Assembly: GCA_018340375.1 (NCBI GenBank) | Contig: JAFFJZ010000016.1 | Coordinates: 6,641,372 to 6,705,371, forward strand | Length of the DNA: 64,000 bases | Origin: Gonatopus flavifemur | Taxonomy: Eukaryota; Arthropoda; Insecta; Hymenoptera; Dryinidae | Reading direction: 5' to 3' | Position numbers and translations under genes: made by a program | In this document: positions 33,291-44,576 of the stretch, in pieces | Position numbering within the stretch: the stretch's first letter is position 1 | How the letters are laid out: each line of letters starts with the position of its first letter | Notes under the pieces: model-generated | What the model was told of the DNA's origin: nothing | The model's database searches: none | The model's input: the letters and a program-made list of their open reading frames with translations, nothing else

Positions 33291-34389
33291 CAAGCATAAT
33301 AGGTTGAACTTTACTGTTCAAGTGTCATGTGCAAACCTGCATCATTTGCAAACTTCGCTCATCCAAGAGTTCTCTTTTGGATTTTTTCAGGAAGAACAAC
33401 AATGAAAGGAACTTGAAACGATGGGAGAAGTGTTCATCTTCACTGTTCATAGTTGAAACTGAACACAATATCACGAAATATAGAGTTTTTTTATCATTTT
33501 CCAATCTTCCAATTAACTATTCCCCTGAGTCCCACCAGATATGAACATCAGATTAGGCTCATTACATTCCGGATGAGGTGTCCTTCGAAGTCAACCTGCG
33601 CCTTTTTGCGCCTCTTAACAAACACATCAAAGAAATTGATTTTTTTGTGCTTTCATACATGGATCTTCAATATTTTCGAATGAATTCATATATTTTCTTC
33701 GGTATTCTTCCGAAAAAAGGTCACCAAAGTTTTTCGAGATTCGTGATTACTTTCAATTATGACAACCTGGAGTAAGAAATGAGAGAAATTCAGAATGAAG
33801 GATCCAATATGGCGGACTAAAATCATAAAATCAGCTGGATTCACTCAAACTTCGTTGTTCGGGGGTTTGTGAGATCATCGATTACAAATCTGAAGTCAAT
33901 AATGCGATATTCGAACTGGTAGATCTAATATAACAATTCGGAGTTCAGCTGAAAATTCATTATCAAGGAATGTTCGTGGCTGCTGATTGTGAATCTGCAG
34001 TGAAAATTCCGTCAGAATAAAAACAATCTGACCTAACAAAAATAATCAAGACAATATATATTGACAATCCCCCGTCTCTCTCACGATATCTGGTCGCACC
34101 GTATGCTATAGTTACCCATGCCAAAGCCGATCCTCTGCGATACATAACTCGATGCGCGAGGATTCGTAGGGGAAAAAAAAACAAGGAGTCTACAGTCCCT
34201 AGCTACAGTCAACAGCATCAGTGCTACGAATAGATGGGTTGTTGTATATGTATATAACGATCGCACTGGGTTTTAGGGTCACCTTACTGAGATTCTTCTG
34301 AGCGAATTTTCTCTGTGTCAGAATTTTTAATCGAATGAATGTTATCGATTGAGAAATTTCAGTGCGTTAAATAAAATCCGCTGAATTAA
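33291..34389. other. Unassigned stretch
   Basis: About 1.1 kb downstream of the errantivirus-like frames. I see no LTR match to the region before 24637, no gene, and no defined repeat. Confidence 0.35.
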
Positions 34390-34880
34390 CGAATTCAGTT
34401 AATGTTACAATTACAGCTTGGTTCGTTATTCTTGATTCAACATTTCTTACTTCAGATTTTGGATCAGCAGCCCCACAAACCCTCGAACAGCAATTTTCAG
34501 GCTAGTGCCGGAAATTTTGCAATGTTTGTCCACCATCTCGAATTGTGCATGTTTTACTCCGAATTCGTAATCAGCAACCCCAAAAACCCCGTGACAGTCA
34601 ATTCCGAGCGAATTCAGTTGATTTTTCAATTTTTGCCCGCCATATTGGGTCCGCCATCTTGAATTATGCATTTTTGACTTCGGATTCGTGATGAGCAACC
34701 CCAAAAACCCCATGACAGCCAATTCCGAGCGAATTCAGTTGATTTTTCAATTTTTGTCCGCCATATTGGATCCACCATCTTGATTTATGCATTTTTGACT
34801 TCAGATTCGTAATCAGCGACCCGAAAAACTCCATGTGACCCAGTTTGGAACGAATCGATCAAGGATTGATATTTTTGGCC
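34390..34880. repeat. Tandem array, ~121-bp unit, orphan copy of the 62-kb TIR arm
   Basis: The motif GATTCGTAATCAGCRACCCC recurs at 34456, 34563, 34684 and 34805 (spacing 107, 121, 121). Units also share a GCCATATTGGRTCC motif and ATTCCGAGCGAATTCAG. The spacing is nearly the same as in the right arm of the piggyBac-like element (107, 122, 121), and the start of each unit is alike. This looks like one arm of a related element left without a partner. Confidence 0.75.
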
Positions 34881-37802
34881 ACTTTTTTGAGTTTCTGGCC
34901 CACTGTGAGATGGCATGATATCATTATTTGAGTCCTCAAGTATCGAAATGTATCGGCTTTGCCCCCCCCCCCTCCTTCACTGTTCCATATCAATACATGA
35001 TCGTTTGTCATATTAATATCAGAAGGTTATAGAATTATTCATTGTATTATATATCAGGAAATCATTCCACAAAAAGGACTCGGAATCCTTGAAAATTATC
35101 CCACATCGACTGAATTCATGTATTGTGTGTTGAATATCCCGAATAGGATCATCTACATTTATTTAGTGATTATCAGGAAGCAAAAATACGGAAATACGGA
35201 GAAGAAATTTCTTCAAATTGGAAGGAAAATAGAAAGAAGATTTTCTCAATCATGGGTCTTGCAACATCCAACGCAGGATGGATCAAAGTTTTGTTTTGAG
35301 AAAAAAAATTCAAAAATAGCGAATTTTGGAGAATTCACGTCCTATTCCGAAAAACTAAAAAATTTCACATACAATGATTCTGAAGATCTTTTTTGTAAAG
35401 TACATCTGAAGACAAAGAATTTCAAGAAAAATCGCCTCATCCAATTCATTTTTTGGAGAGTCACGAGCATTTGGGAAAAACACTCAATTTTTTAAAAAAA
35501 TTCATAACTTTTTTAGGGTTCAGTGAAAGAACCTCATAATCACCACAAATAAGTTTTGAATTAGTCACTACAACATATCAAAACTCCGGTGAAATCGAAA
35601 GGGATCAGGGTAAAAACTGTCCGGTTTGGCCTGAAATGCCCCATATGTGTATTCCCGATATTTATAATCCCATTTTCAACGACACAATGTCATGACATTC
35701 GATTTAATGCATCAATTCACAGTCACACATTACAGTTGCACAAGCACGAATGAGATATTTTCACATCATTTGATATGAAGAAAATCACATTTATTCATGG
35801 GTGGATAACTATCATAGAAGGTGAAAACGCGAGGAAGAACGAGCGACGGTGATCGATGGGAACGAAGTACCTTGGTTGATGATGAAGGTGAACAGGGGTA
35901 CAGGAATGGAACCATAATTCACGATCACTATAATCTGATCTTCTCCAGCAGGAATTCTTTTCCGCCCATCGTACGGCTTAGTTTCTTGTTCTCTTGGCGG
36001 AAAAAAACCAACACTGTAAAAAAAAAGTCTTGAATTCAGCTCATTTCATGGCTGAATCTATGATGCAAACAAATCAAGCCGAAAAAACAATCGCTGACAC
36101 AATTGAAAAAGCATTGTCTGAAATTAAGATGCAAACAGATTAAGATTTTCTTCTTATAGTGAAACCGGAGTTCAAAAGAAGAAAAGAGTAGAATTATTAT
36201 TTCTTCATGTGCCAATTAAAAGTTATGATTTGAAGATGAGGATAGAGGAGTTCTCGTAATATTGTTCAACAGATACAAGATAATCCGTCGGCTGAAGTGA
36301 GCTACCTAAGTTATATCTAAGTAGGTATACCTTAATAACAAGTGTAGAAGAGAATATGTGGGGAAGAGTCTCTCATTCAATTTCTGCGAAGTTTGTGCGT
36401 TAATCGATGAGAGCCAAGATTCCATATTTTTTGTTCGAGAGACGTGAGCGTAACTCATGTATGCTCAAGTAGATAGTTTGACGTTTCAGCGATTTTCTCG
36501 ACATTCTCGATTCCGATATAATATGTGTAAATCCATCAACGCGATGTATCATCAATGAATTTTGTTGTTGGATTATTTCGGTCATATTATTTGAGAAGTA
36601 AAGAGGAACGTAGAAAGATTTGCCATGACATGTTTCGTCATCGGTTCCTCAATTTTATTCATGGATGCTTGGGGAATTTTGTCACCATTTAATTTGTTAT
36701 TCAAAAATTGATGCTCTGGTTCTATTGGAGTTTCATATTCTAACCCTCACATGACGACGGGAACAAATAACCGCCATACGGTCAAGAATTTTTTGTAAGC
36801 AAATCATTTGAACATGCATTCCAACAAAGGCTTGTTTCAAAGAGAAAGAACTTGTCCAGGACTCCTTGTCATTTTTTTTCAAAAACATTCCAACTCTGAA
36901 CTCTTTCATTTGTCGATGTGAATCTACGCAGCCCTCAATCGACAAAAATTTCATGACAATTGATTGCAATTTGTGTACATTATCTGCCTGTTTAATCCAC
37001 ATTTAGATCGTTCCTAAGAATTGAGTATTTTGGAAAAAAATGAGATCTCCATAGATCCGAATAGATTCAGGTGACTTGAAATTGTCCATTTTTCAGATCC
37101 ACGTGGGTCTGATTCATTATTGAATCTAAATCAATGTTTCCTGAGGTCAAAATAGAAGTCATGTCATTCAGTGACAATTCTATTAGGATTTGATGGTGCT
37201 GTATGAGGTGATTGAAATTTTCAAACATTTATCATAATTAGATGCCTTTTATGTGTGAGAATATTCCTTCAATGGAATGTTCCAATATTTTATTGGCATG
37301 CAAAACTTTATGTTAACATTAGCAACCACGCTCCATTTTCTTTGGTTCACTGTGTATGAACAGTGAATGAGCAGGAGAGATATTTTCTCCAATATGGAAA
37401 TGATCAATAGTACATTGTGTACCAAGAAAGTGAAGAGCGTCTTTCAACGACGAGCGTGATGTTTCCAATATGAGTCGTCGGCGTGCGCGCCGGAAACAAT
37501 TGATGGAAACATTGCGCGAGGCGTTGGAGGCTCTGCCTCCGTGGCTTTATGTAACAAAGTACGATTTGTAAGTATTTTGTATGTAAGAGCAACGTGCAAG
37601 CGCGAGGGACTTTTGCCTCCTAGGACATTAATAGCCCATTTGCCTACAGTGTGACATCCCCACCACTGACTTCCCCCCCAGCCGCCGAAACTACCGTTTT
37701 CATGTGCAGAAACGCGCATGGAAACACGCACAAATCGTACTGCGGTACATAAATTTGTTTATCATTCGTATGTTATGTTTTGATTCACGTTTCAATCCAC
37801 AT
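34881..37802. other. Unassigned stretch
   Basis: About 2.9 kb with no supported gene. The frames at 35118-35495 (plus), 36733-37002 (minus) and 37444-37731 (minus) show no known motif. There is a poly-C run near 34964-34973. Some of this may be old transposon sequence, but I cannot define ends. Confidence 0.35.
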
Positions 37803-38510
37803 CATATATGAGGTAAAATTTCTCAAGGGTCCTAGCTCGAAAATTTTTACCCACTGAATCTTTCTGAAATTTCACTAGAATGTAGTACTAGTAGGTGACT
37901 TTTGATCCCATAAAGCATTTTGCTCTGGTGCTTTCGGTTATCAAACTACAAGGGTCAAAAATTCACAGATTTCGTTCAATCAGCTATTCTGAAGATACAA
38001 TTTCTTAAATCACATTTTTTTATCAAATTATTTTCGATATTGTTTTTCGTAGCTTTGTTCTGTTCTTTACAATGGCGTAATCTGTTTTTGTGAGAAAAAA
38101 TCCTTTCTAACAAATTAAGCGAGTTTAAAGTTATTTTTGCATTTGTTTCCAATTTCGAAAATTTTGGAAATTTTTTACGTTGGCTCATCTGGGAGCTGGA
38201 TTTTTCAGCTTTGAAATCGTGTAGGAGAAATTATGGGAAGAAAATTTTGTCTGGCATTCACAATGGTTTGAAGCGCGCGTGTCGCATATTCCTATTATCT
38301 CCTGGTACGATTCGTCGTACCATTGACGCGGAATACAAGTGAAACGAACTGTTTTTGGATAAAATATGATTTTTCAATCATGCCAATGATTCCATACAAT
38401 GTTATCGTACTATTATATTATCAAATTTCATCAATAACAGCTTTTGAAATTATTGAACATAATAATGAATAAATGTACATAATATAATAAAAATGGAATG
38501 ATTCTGCTCG
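37803..38510 (+). repeat. Left terminal inverted repeat (~0.7 kb)
   Basis: Starts near TATGAGGTAAAATTTCTCAA and ends at GGAATGATTCTGCTC. It pairs with 52889-53597 read in reverse. It has no coding capacity; the transposase stop codon lies just inside it. Confidence 0.8.
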
Positions 38511-38564
38511 AAGCAATATATTTAGCGCAATTTCTTATTCGTATTAATTTCTTTTTCAAATTTT

Positions 38565-40548
38565 CATCTTCGGAAAAACATCTACATCCAAAGATGACAA
38601 AAATACTCGTAAACGCAGAGTCACACCCAGAGAAATGGTCCACTTGAATATGAACCTACTAGAGATTTAATTGTATCCAATAAAATTTTATTTGATCCAA
38701 GGAAATTTTATTTGAAATGAATGAAAATTTATTTAGATGAAATAGATTGTTCATTTGATCCAACTAAAACTCTAGTGGGTTCATATATAAATAGACATTG
38801 TAGTTGAGTCAAATAAATTTCAGTTGATTCGAACAAATTTTCGTTGAATTAAATAAATCCAGGTATACCATTTTTCTGGGCGCATGTTCCAAGTTGGGAT
38901 GAAACAATGATATTTGAGCGTTCCTGGGATTGTTTTTGCAGTTTCGAAGCGAGTTTTGAGCTTTTTAGCAATGATTCCATGATTTGTCTTCGAACTGAAA
39001 AAAAGCTTCCCCCTAAATGAGGAAGCAAAACAACAGTTCCTGATAGATTTCTCTTCGCCCATTCATAAAGCGCATCGGGATTTAAAATTTGCTGTTCAGA
39101 CCTCGCTTGAAGACTCGCTCTCCTGCTAGTCGTTTCAGATTACCACCGATACCGCCATAAGGCCCTTTCTCATGAGCGGTTGCATGGAAATGCTATTCGG
39201 CTGCTATTCCGAAATCTTTGTAATGATACAAAAGATTTTTGAAATTATATCTATTCTTGAAGTGCTGAGATGCTCCATCCGTGAAATGGAAAATTTTTCT
39301 TGGTTGAAAATGCTCTTCCAGGTACGCTATTATAATTTCTTGGAATTCGTAAACAGCGATTGTATCGTTATCCAAATCATCCGATGAAATAGCGATGCTC
39401 CGATGACTGAGTTCGTTTCCTTGTTTGTAATGAATCACAGTGGTGGAAATTGTCATTTGGTCGTTGTTCCAGTGGAAACCCTGTGCAGCATTCTGGGCTA
39501 CAAACGCATCATGTCCCGCGAAATCGCATAAAAATACAAATTCTCCTTCTTGTAAATTATCCTTCGAATTTCTCTGAAAAGATGACTGCTGTTTTGCAAC
39601 GAATGAATGGAATTTGAGTTTCAAAAGGCAACGAGAAAGTTCTTCTAAAACATCTTCTACACCTGCAACTTCAGTACGCAGAGTGCTATGATCAGTCTGT
39701 TGCCAAATTTGACATTCGAGTTTTTCGATGCAATTGTCTTCGAAAACTGTTCGTCAAAAATTCTGGAAACCCTCTTTGCCAGGACATAATAAACATCAAT
39801 CGAGATAACATTCGGCACATGGATTCTGACATGAAAACATTTTGAGGGCATCATGATAAGTGGCGATTGGATTATTCGTACCGGATGTTCATTTCTGAAT
39901 ATCTATCGCATCAAGCATTGAATTGACATTTTCGTGATGGACGCAAACGCAAACAGTATGCGTACTACCAGCACCAGCGAGTACGCAATTACGAGGTCTA
40001 AGCTGCCAGAATGTAGGGAGACTGACCGGAACAGCAGGATTCTGATCTTTGAAAGCAAAATATAATTCTGGAAGATTGCACAGTCTCTTTCATACGTGCT
40101 CTCGTGATCCGTCTTCTTTTTGAACTGAAACAAAATCTTCCATGCCCGACATTATACGACTATTTTCGTCATCAGTATAGGAACTTATGATCTTGTTCCC
40201 CATTTCAAAAGCTGAAGCATGACCCTCTCTTGCAGATGGTGACGTTAAAATACCATTTCCTTCGACCAGTTCAATAGCTTTCCTAGTTCGGCGTTCAGAA
40301 GTCTCAAACTCGTCAGCGAGTCTCTTGTCTCGTGTGAAGAGTAATACTTTCTCTGAGGCACTCGAGGAAGCTTTATATTTCTGCTTAATTTGATCAAGAA
40401 CCTCCATAGCCGATTCATGTTCCTCAATATTACAATCCCTTGGTTTCTCCTCCAATGGCTGAGAATCATCATCATTACCATGTTCATCAATACCATCATC
40501 ATCGTCATCCTGAATTATGTAAAACATATCGTAGGACTTAATTGTCAT
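38565..40548 (-). pseudogene. Unclassified transposase-like protein, core and C-terminal part
   Basis: The minus strand from 40509 (after an ACATAATTCAG acceptor) encodes an acidic start (DDDDDGIDEHGNDDDS), then in other frames PTFWQLRPRNCVLAGAGSTH, TVCVCVHHENVNSMLDAI and a Cys-rich CQNPCAECYLD. The RNase-H-like core in 39193-39624 has FLCDFAGHDAFVAQ (candidate first Asp), GFHWNNDQMT and FHFTDGASQHFKNRYNF (second). After an in-frame TAG comes HFHATAHEKGPYGGIGGNLK, where the third acidic residue I expect before GIGG is Gly. The C-terminus RLRVFLSSLDVDVF ends near 38565. I recognise the motifs as a conserved family of unannotated animal proteins but cannot name its superfamily. Stops, frameshifts and a MITE make it dead. 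Confidence 0.65.
38626..38886. mobile_element. MITE inserted in the last exon of the transposase-like gene
   Basis: The ends form an inverted repeat: CACCCAGAGAAATGGT on the left and CGCCCAGAAAAATGGT on the right (reverse complement). On the minus strand, coding sequence stops at PTWNM on one side and resumes as VTLRLRVFLSSLD on the other. This shows that ~260 bp was inserted. The interior is AT-rich and non-coding. The target duplication is unclear. Confidence 0.65.
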
Positions 40549-40581
40549 TCACACAAATGTATTGTTCATTTTCATTGATGT

Positions 40582-42059
40582 TGTGATGTAACGAATCATC
40601 ACAAAAAGAGTCGCAGGATGGCACCGCGCACGATCCCTATCGATCGTCATCGTAAACATTCATAACGAGTCAGTTCACTCGTAAGAACACAGCTGTCGCT
40701 CGCTCACACGAGAATCGGGAACACATCTCCTCTCCCTCGCTATTCCTGTCCTCCTGTTATCCCTGTCCTCCTTCTATTTGTTGAGGTTTCCCGTCCCCAA
40801 GGAGGCAGCGCCACCTATACCACGGATGCTTGGTAGGATTGTTTCAACGTCAGGAGGCGATATCAACGCCATCTCGGCCGTTCCAAAATCGACGACCCCC
40901 AGGAGACTGGAAATCCCTCGCAGACAACACCATCTCTCTCCGACCCTGGACTAGAGAGAGAGAGAGAGAGTAAGATGAGTCGTCTCCGAGGATGCCACCC
41001 CGTTCCTGGATCGGCGGAACAACGGCAGAGACCAACCCGACCACGCTGTACCCCTCCTCCCGGCCCCACCAAAGGAGAGAAGAGGACATAAACACCCGCG
41101 CCCAGAAGATCTCCAAAACGCACATTCGCACACTCATCCAACGAGTAGTAAGAAGCCACCACCACCCGAGCGCGCAAGTCGAGCTCGAGAGTGCGCTCCA
41201 ACGGGACGTCACCGACGGGGTTTCGTATATGATTCTGTGAACTCACCCGTCGGTGAAGAAGAAGAAAGTGGCCATGTTGCCTGTCACTTCTTGTGTAACT
41301 GAGCCACGGCGACGTTCCAGGATCTTCGCGCGCTATCGAATTTTGGATACGGTGAGTGTGTCGTGCCATCGGGGTCCGATTTCAGTTGGAATTTTCTTGC
41401 TCGTCCTGTCGAGGAAATCAACCGGTGTCAAGTGCCCGTGCGGTGTTCCCTTCGCGGGATTTTGTGTGGTCATAGTAGTGTTGTTCACGTGGCCTCCTCC
41501 ACATGTCCCTCTTTTTCACATCTTTCCTCCCTGACCCTTCGTATTTCGACATCGAGTCACCCCCTTCACCCGTGGTTGTCCTCCCTCGATTGAATTGTAT
41601 GGTCGCGGTTGCCCCCTAGTTCCCTTTGTTTTGAATAATGTAAACGGCATGGTCCGTTTATAGATGTTCCCTCGCGGCCGCGCCCTCCGTACCCTTTTCT
41701 TAGTCCCTGTGTTCCCCAAAGCAAATTGATAAACGAGGGAATTGTTTGTATTTTCCTATGCGCGACGAAGTCACTTGTTTTGTATAACATTGATAGATTG
41801 TGAAAATATATACGTGCTCTGGCACGTGGTTGACCCCATTTGGAGTTTCATTATTTCAGTGAATTAGAATCAACCCACCCCCTCTCCCTGAGCTTATTCC
41901 TCTTCTCTTGACCCCTCAAAATTGTCGGGAGCAAGTTACTTGTTCTCCCTCGATATTCTTTAGGTCCCGCTGTGACATATAAATATCCACGACAGGAGTC
42001 GTGGAGGCACTCAATGACCCAAGCGCCTTTGTGCATGGATTCAAGGAATATCCATCACA
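40582..42059 (+). repeat. 5' LTR, long form (1478 bp)
   Basis: Aligns with the 3' LTR from TGTGATGTA to the GAGAGAGTAAGAT tract (about 40977) and again from CCTCCGTAC (about 41682) to the end. The ~705 bp between has no match in the 3' LTR. An (AG)n run is at 40951-40971. AATATATACGTGC near 41804 could be the TATA region, or part of R. Confidence 0.9.
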
Positions 42060-42062
42060 AAT

Positions 42063-42082
42063 TGGCGCCCAACTTGGGGCCC
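42063..42082 (+). promoter_or_regulatory. tRNA primer-binding site
   Basis: TGGCGCCCAACTTGGGGCCC begins three bases after the LTR. TGGCGCCCAAC is the classic start of a PBS complementary to a tRNA 3' end. It primes minus-strand cDNA synthesis. Confidence 0.88.
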
Positions 42083-44576
42083 TGTTTATGAATTTGAGGA
42101 TTGAAAGCATCTGCCAACGTCCAGGGGATTAGAACATAGTATGAGAGACTGTCTCCGACTCGAATGACTCCAAATACTTGCCTCGTCTCTGGGTAGACGA
42201 GTCTATTGGATGGTTGTTCTGGGTTATTTGGTGGTATCGGTGAGTCCGTTCTTGTTTTCTACTCTGTGCTGGAATATTTCGTTCTCAACTCGAGGCAAGC
42301 ATCTCATAAAAATGAAACTTATCGAATGATTATATAGAGGTTGATTTTTCATTATAGATTTTCCTTGATATACAATCCAAGCGAATGATTAATTTCAATC
42401 ATTTCATCGTCTTACTTGCATTATGTTCACAAGTTAGGCATCAAAAATCTTGTTGTTTGTTATCTATCTGTTTCCATTTTGCGTTTGAGCAAATTGTGAT
42501 AGTTGTTATGGGAGTCATCCGTGCATCCACATATTTTCGATGGATCAACTGAATACAGAGAGAATAACATTAATTTGTAATTGACTTTATAAAATAATCG
42601 ATGTATGATTCGAAATATTACTTTCGGTGAATTTTGCTTCTTATTACCATCGAGTGCTTTGGTTACGTTTGTTCTTGTATTCAATTTCATAACTCAAAAA
42701 TGTGTTTCAAATACTTTGGCGTGATAATCGTTCGAGAATTGAATTGAATTCCTAATGACGTATATCTTCATAATTTTTCTTCATCGACATATTTTTTTGG
42801 AAATGATCTCACATCACGAATGAACGATCACGTGAGAGCTTTCCGATTTCCAATATAATTCCATTCATCAATTAAATTCGAATGATAGAACTCTTATGGA
42901 ATGAACTATTTCTTGACTTTCAAATGAGTTGTAGGGATTTCTCCAACTCAATCACAGTCACGTACATTGCGGGGTCGTGAAACCTTTTATTCAACACTAT
43001 TGGAATATTCGAATTGTATCAACAAACGAAATTCATAGTTCATTGATAATAAAAACATACAATAACGATTATAAAGTCCATAAAAACATATTTACGTGAG
43101 AACAATTCACGTTTGTAATACTGGTTTATGATAATAAGTTTATGTTGAATGAATTTAAAATAAATAATCATGCTACGTCGATTCAATATCTCATGTTCCG
43201 TAGACCACAATGACGAATGATCATTAATATTATTCTTATGCATAAGCTACTCGATAACTCGTTACGTTCAAGGATTGGGAACCTCGAATAAGTTTCGTAC
43301 TTCGAGTTGAATCATTTTATTGAGTTATAATAATTTCGGTGAACCAAGTGACGCTTGAAGTATGAAGTTAACATTTGGAACTCGTTTTCTGATTATTCCG
43401 TTGGTACCCTAAGCTCTTGCAAGAGCGTATCGATTTCATTGGAGGATTCGTGTGGTTCGTTCATCTGGTTTCCTTGAACATAGTTGGGCAATTCACGAAG
43501 TGTCTTCCACAACGGAATACGCGTGATACCCCTAGGATAATTTGCAAATTTGTTTTGTTTCCTCTGATAGATTTTTCCCTTCCTCTTTATACCAATCGTT
43601 TGTACGACACACATATATATATATATATGAGCGGATCTTGGAGATTTCTTTTCGCAATTGGCCATTTTGCCTAGTTGTTGTTCTCAGCTTGTGGCCCCCA
43701 TGGAACCACACAAACCTTATTGAAGACGAAAAAGACCATGGTTTCGATTGAATCCCCCGAAATAATCAGAACAGAAGAATCTGGAAATTGACATTTATCA
43801 CGATTTTTTTTATATACTCATTGTGATTCTTTTGTATATTCAATCGTGTTTCGCCATTCTTGTATGTATTTCTTTCAGCTTGTGGCACCCACTGAACCCC
43901 ACATGCTGCAGCAGATACACGAAAACGATTGTTTCCCTCGATCATACCCCCTTGAGAGGAACTCAGAATCTCCCTAGTTCCGGCCCCCACCCCACAAAAG
44001 ACTTTGAATCATTCTTGTGTATTTACGAGTCGCGATTACGCGTAATTTACCCCACGGGGTATTCCCCTGGTAAAATCTCCGTTCTTGGTTGGATTCGTGT
44101 TCCCCTATTGGAGATTTTGAGTTTAGTTCCACCCCACTTGAACTATTAATAACCACCACCGAAATTCCATTTTCACTTGATTACCTTATTTGGCAGAATG
44201 GATTGAAACATCCGGGTTTCATTTGGAACATTGGTAAAGCATACCGATACCCTTTTTTTGGGGGGGAAAAAGAGGGGACTAGAGAAGTTACCCTGAGACA
44301 TCTTTCTATACGATTAGAAACATCCGAACTTCGTTTTGAGAAACTAAACGGTATACTGTAGGGAAGTACTAGTTATATTTCGATATCTGGATACGTCACT
44401 CGTGTTTTTGTTTTCGTATTAACGTTGAAGATTTGAGAACAATTACGGCCGCGGATTCCGAGAATTGGTTTTTCTTCTCTCATTTTCTGTCTCCCGAATA
44501 GTATTCTCATCTTGTGTGGGGAAAATTGGAGCGCGGATACCGGAGTTTCCGAAGTTCCCTCGGGTTCTGAACGAAA
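42083..44576 (+). other. Long 5' leader with a possible intron (42240-43687)
   Basis: About 2.5 kb without a coding frame separates the PBS from gag. A consensus donor (TATCG/GTGAGTCC) lies at 42240. Two acceptor-like sites follow, TTGTTCTCAG/CTTGTGGC ending at 43687 and TCTTTCAG/CTTGTGGC ending at 43878, each followed by a similar ~29-bp sequence. The interval 42290-43670 is AT-rich, unlike the GC-richer flanks, which fits an intron or an inserted fragment. An (AT)n run is at 43615-43629. Confidence 0.4.

Noticed and set aside
35118..35495. 125-codon plus-strand frame, Lys/Phe-rich
   Set aside because: Composition follows local A/T richness and no motif or homologous pattern is seen.
37444..37731. 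95-codon minus-strand frame with GSFGGWGGSQWWGCH
   Set aside because: The Gly/Trp-rich start looks peculiar, but I recognise no domain. It may be part of an old repeat, so it is not called.
40863..41369. 168-codon minus-strand frame inside the 5' LTR
   Set aside because: It spans the block missing from the 3' LTR and runs antisense through LTR sequence; no known domain.
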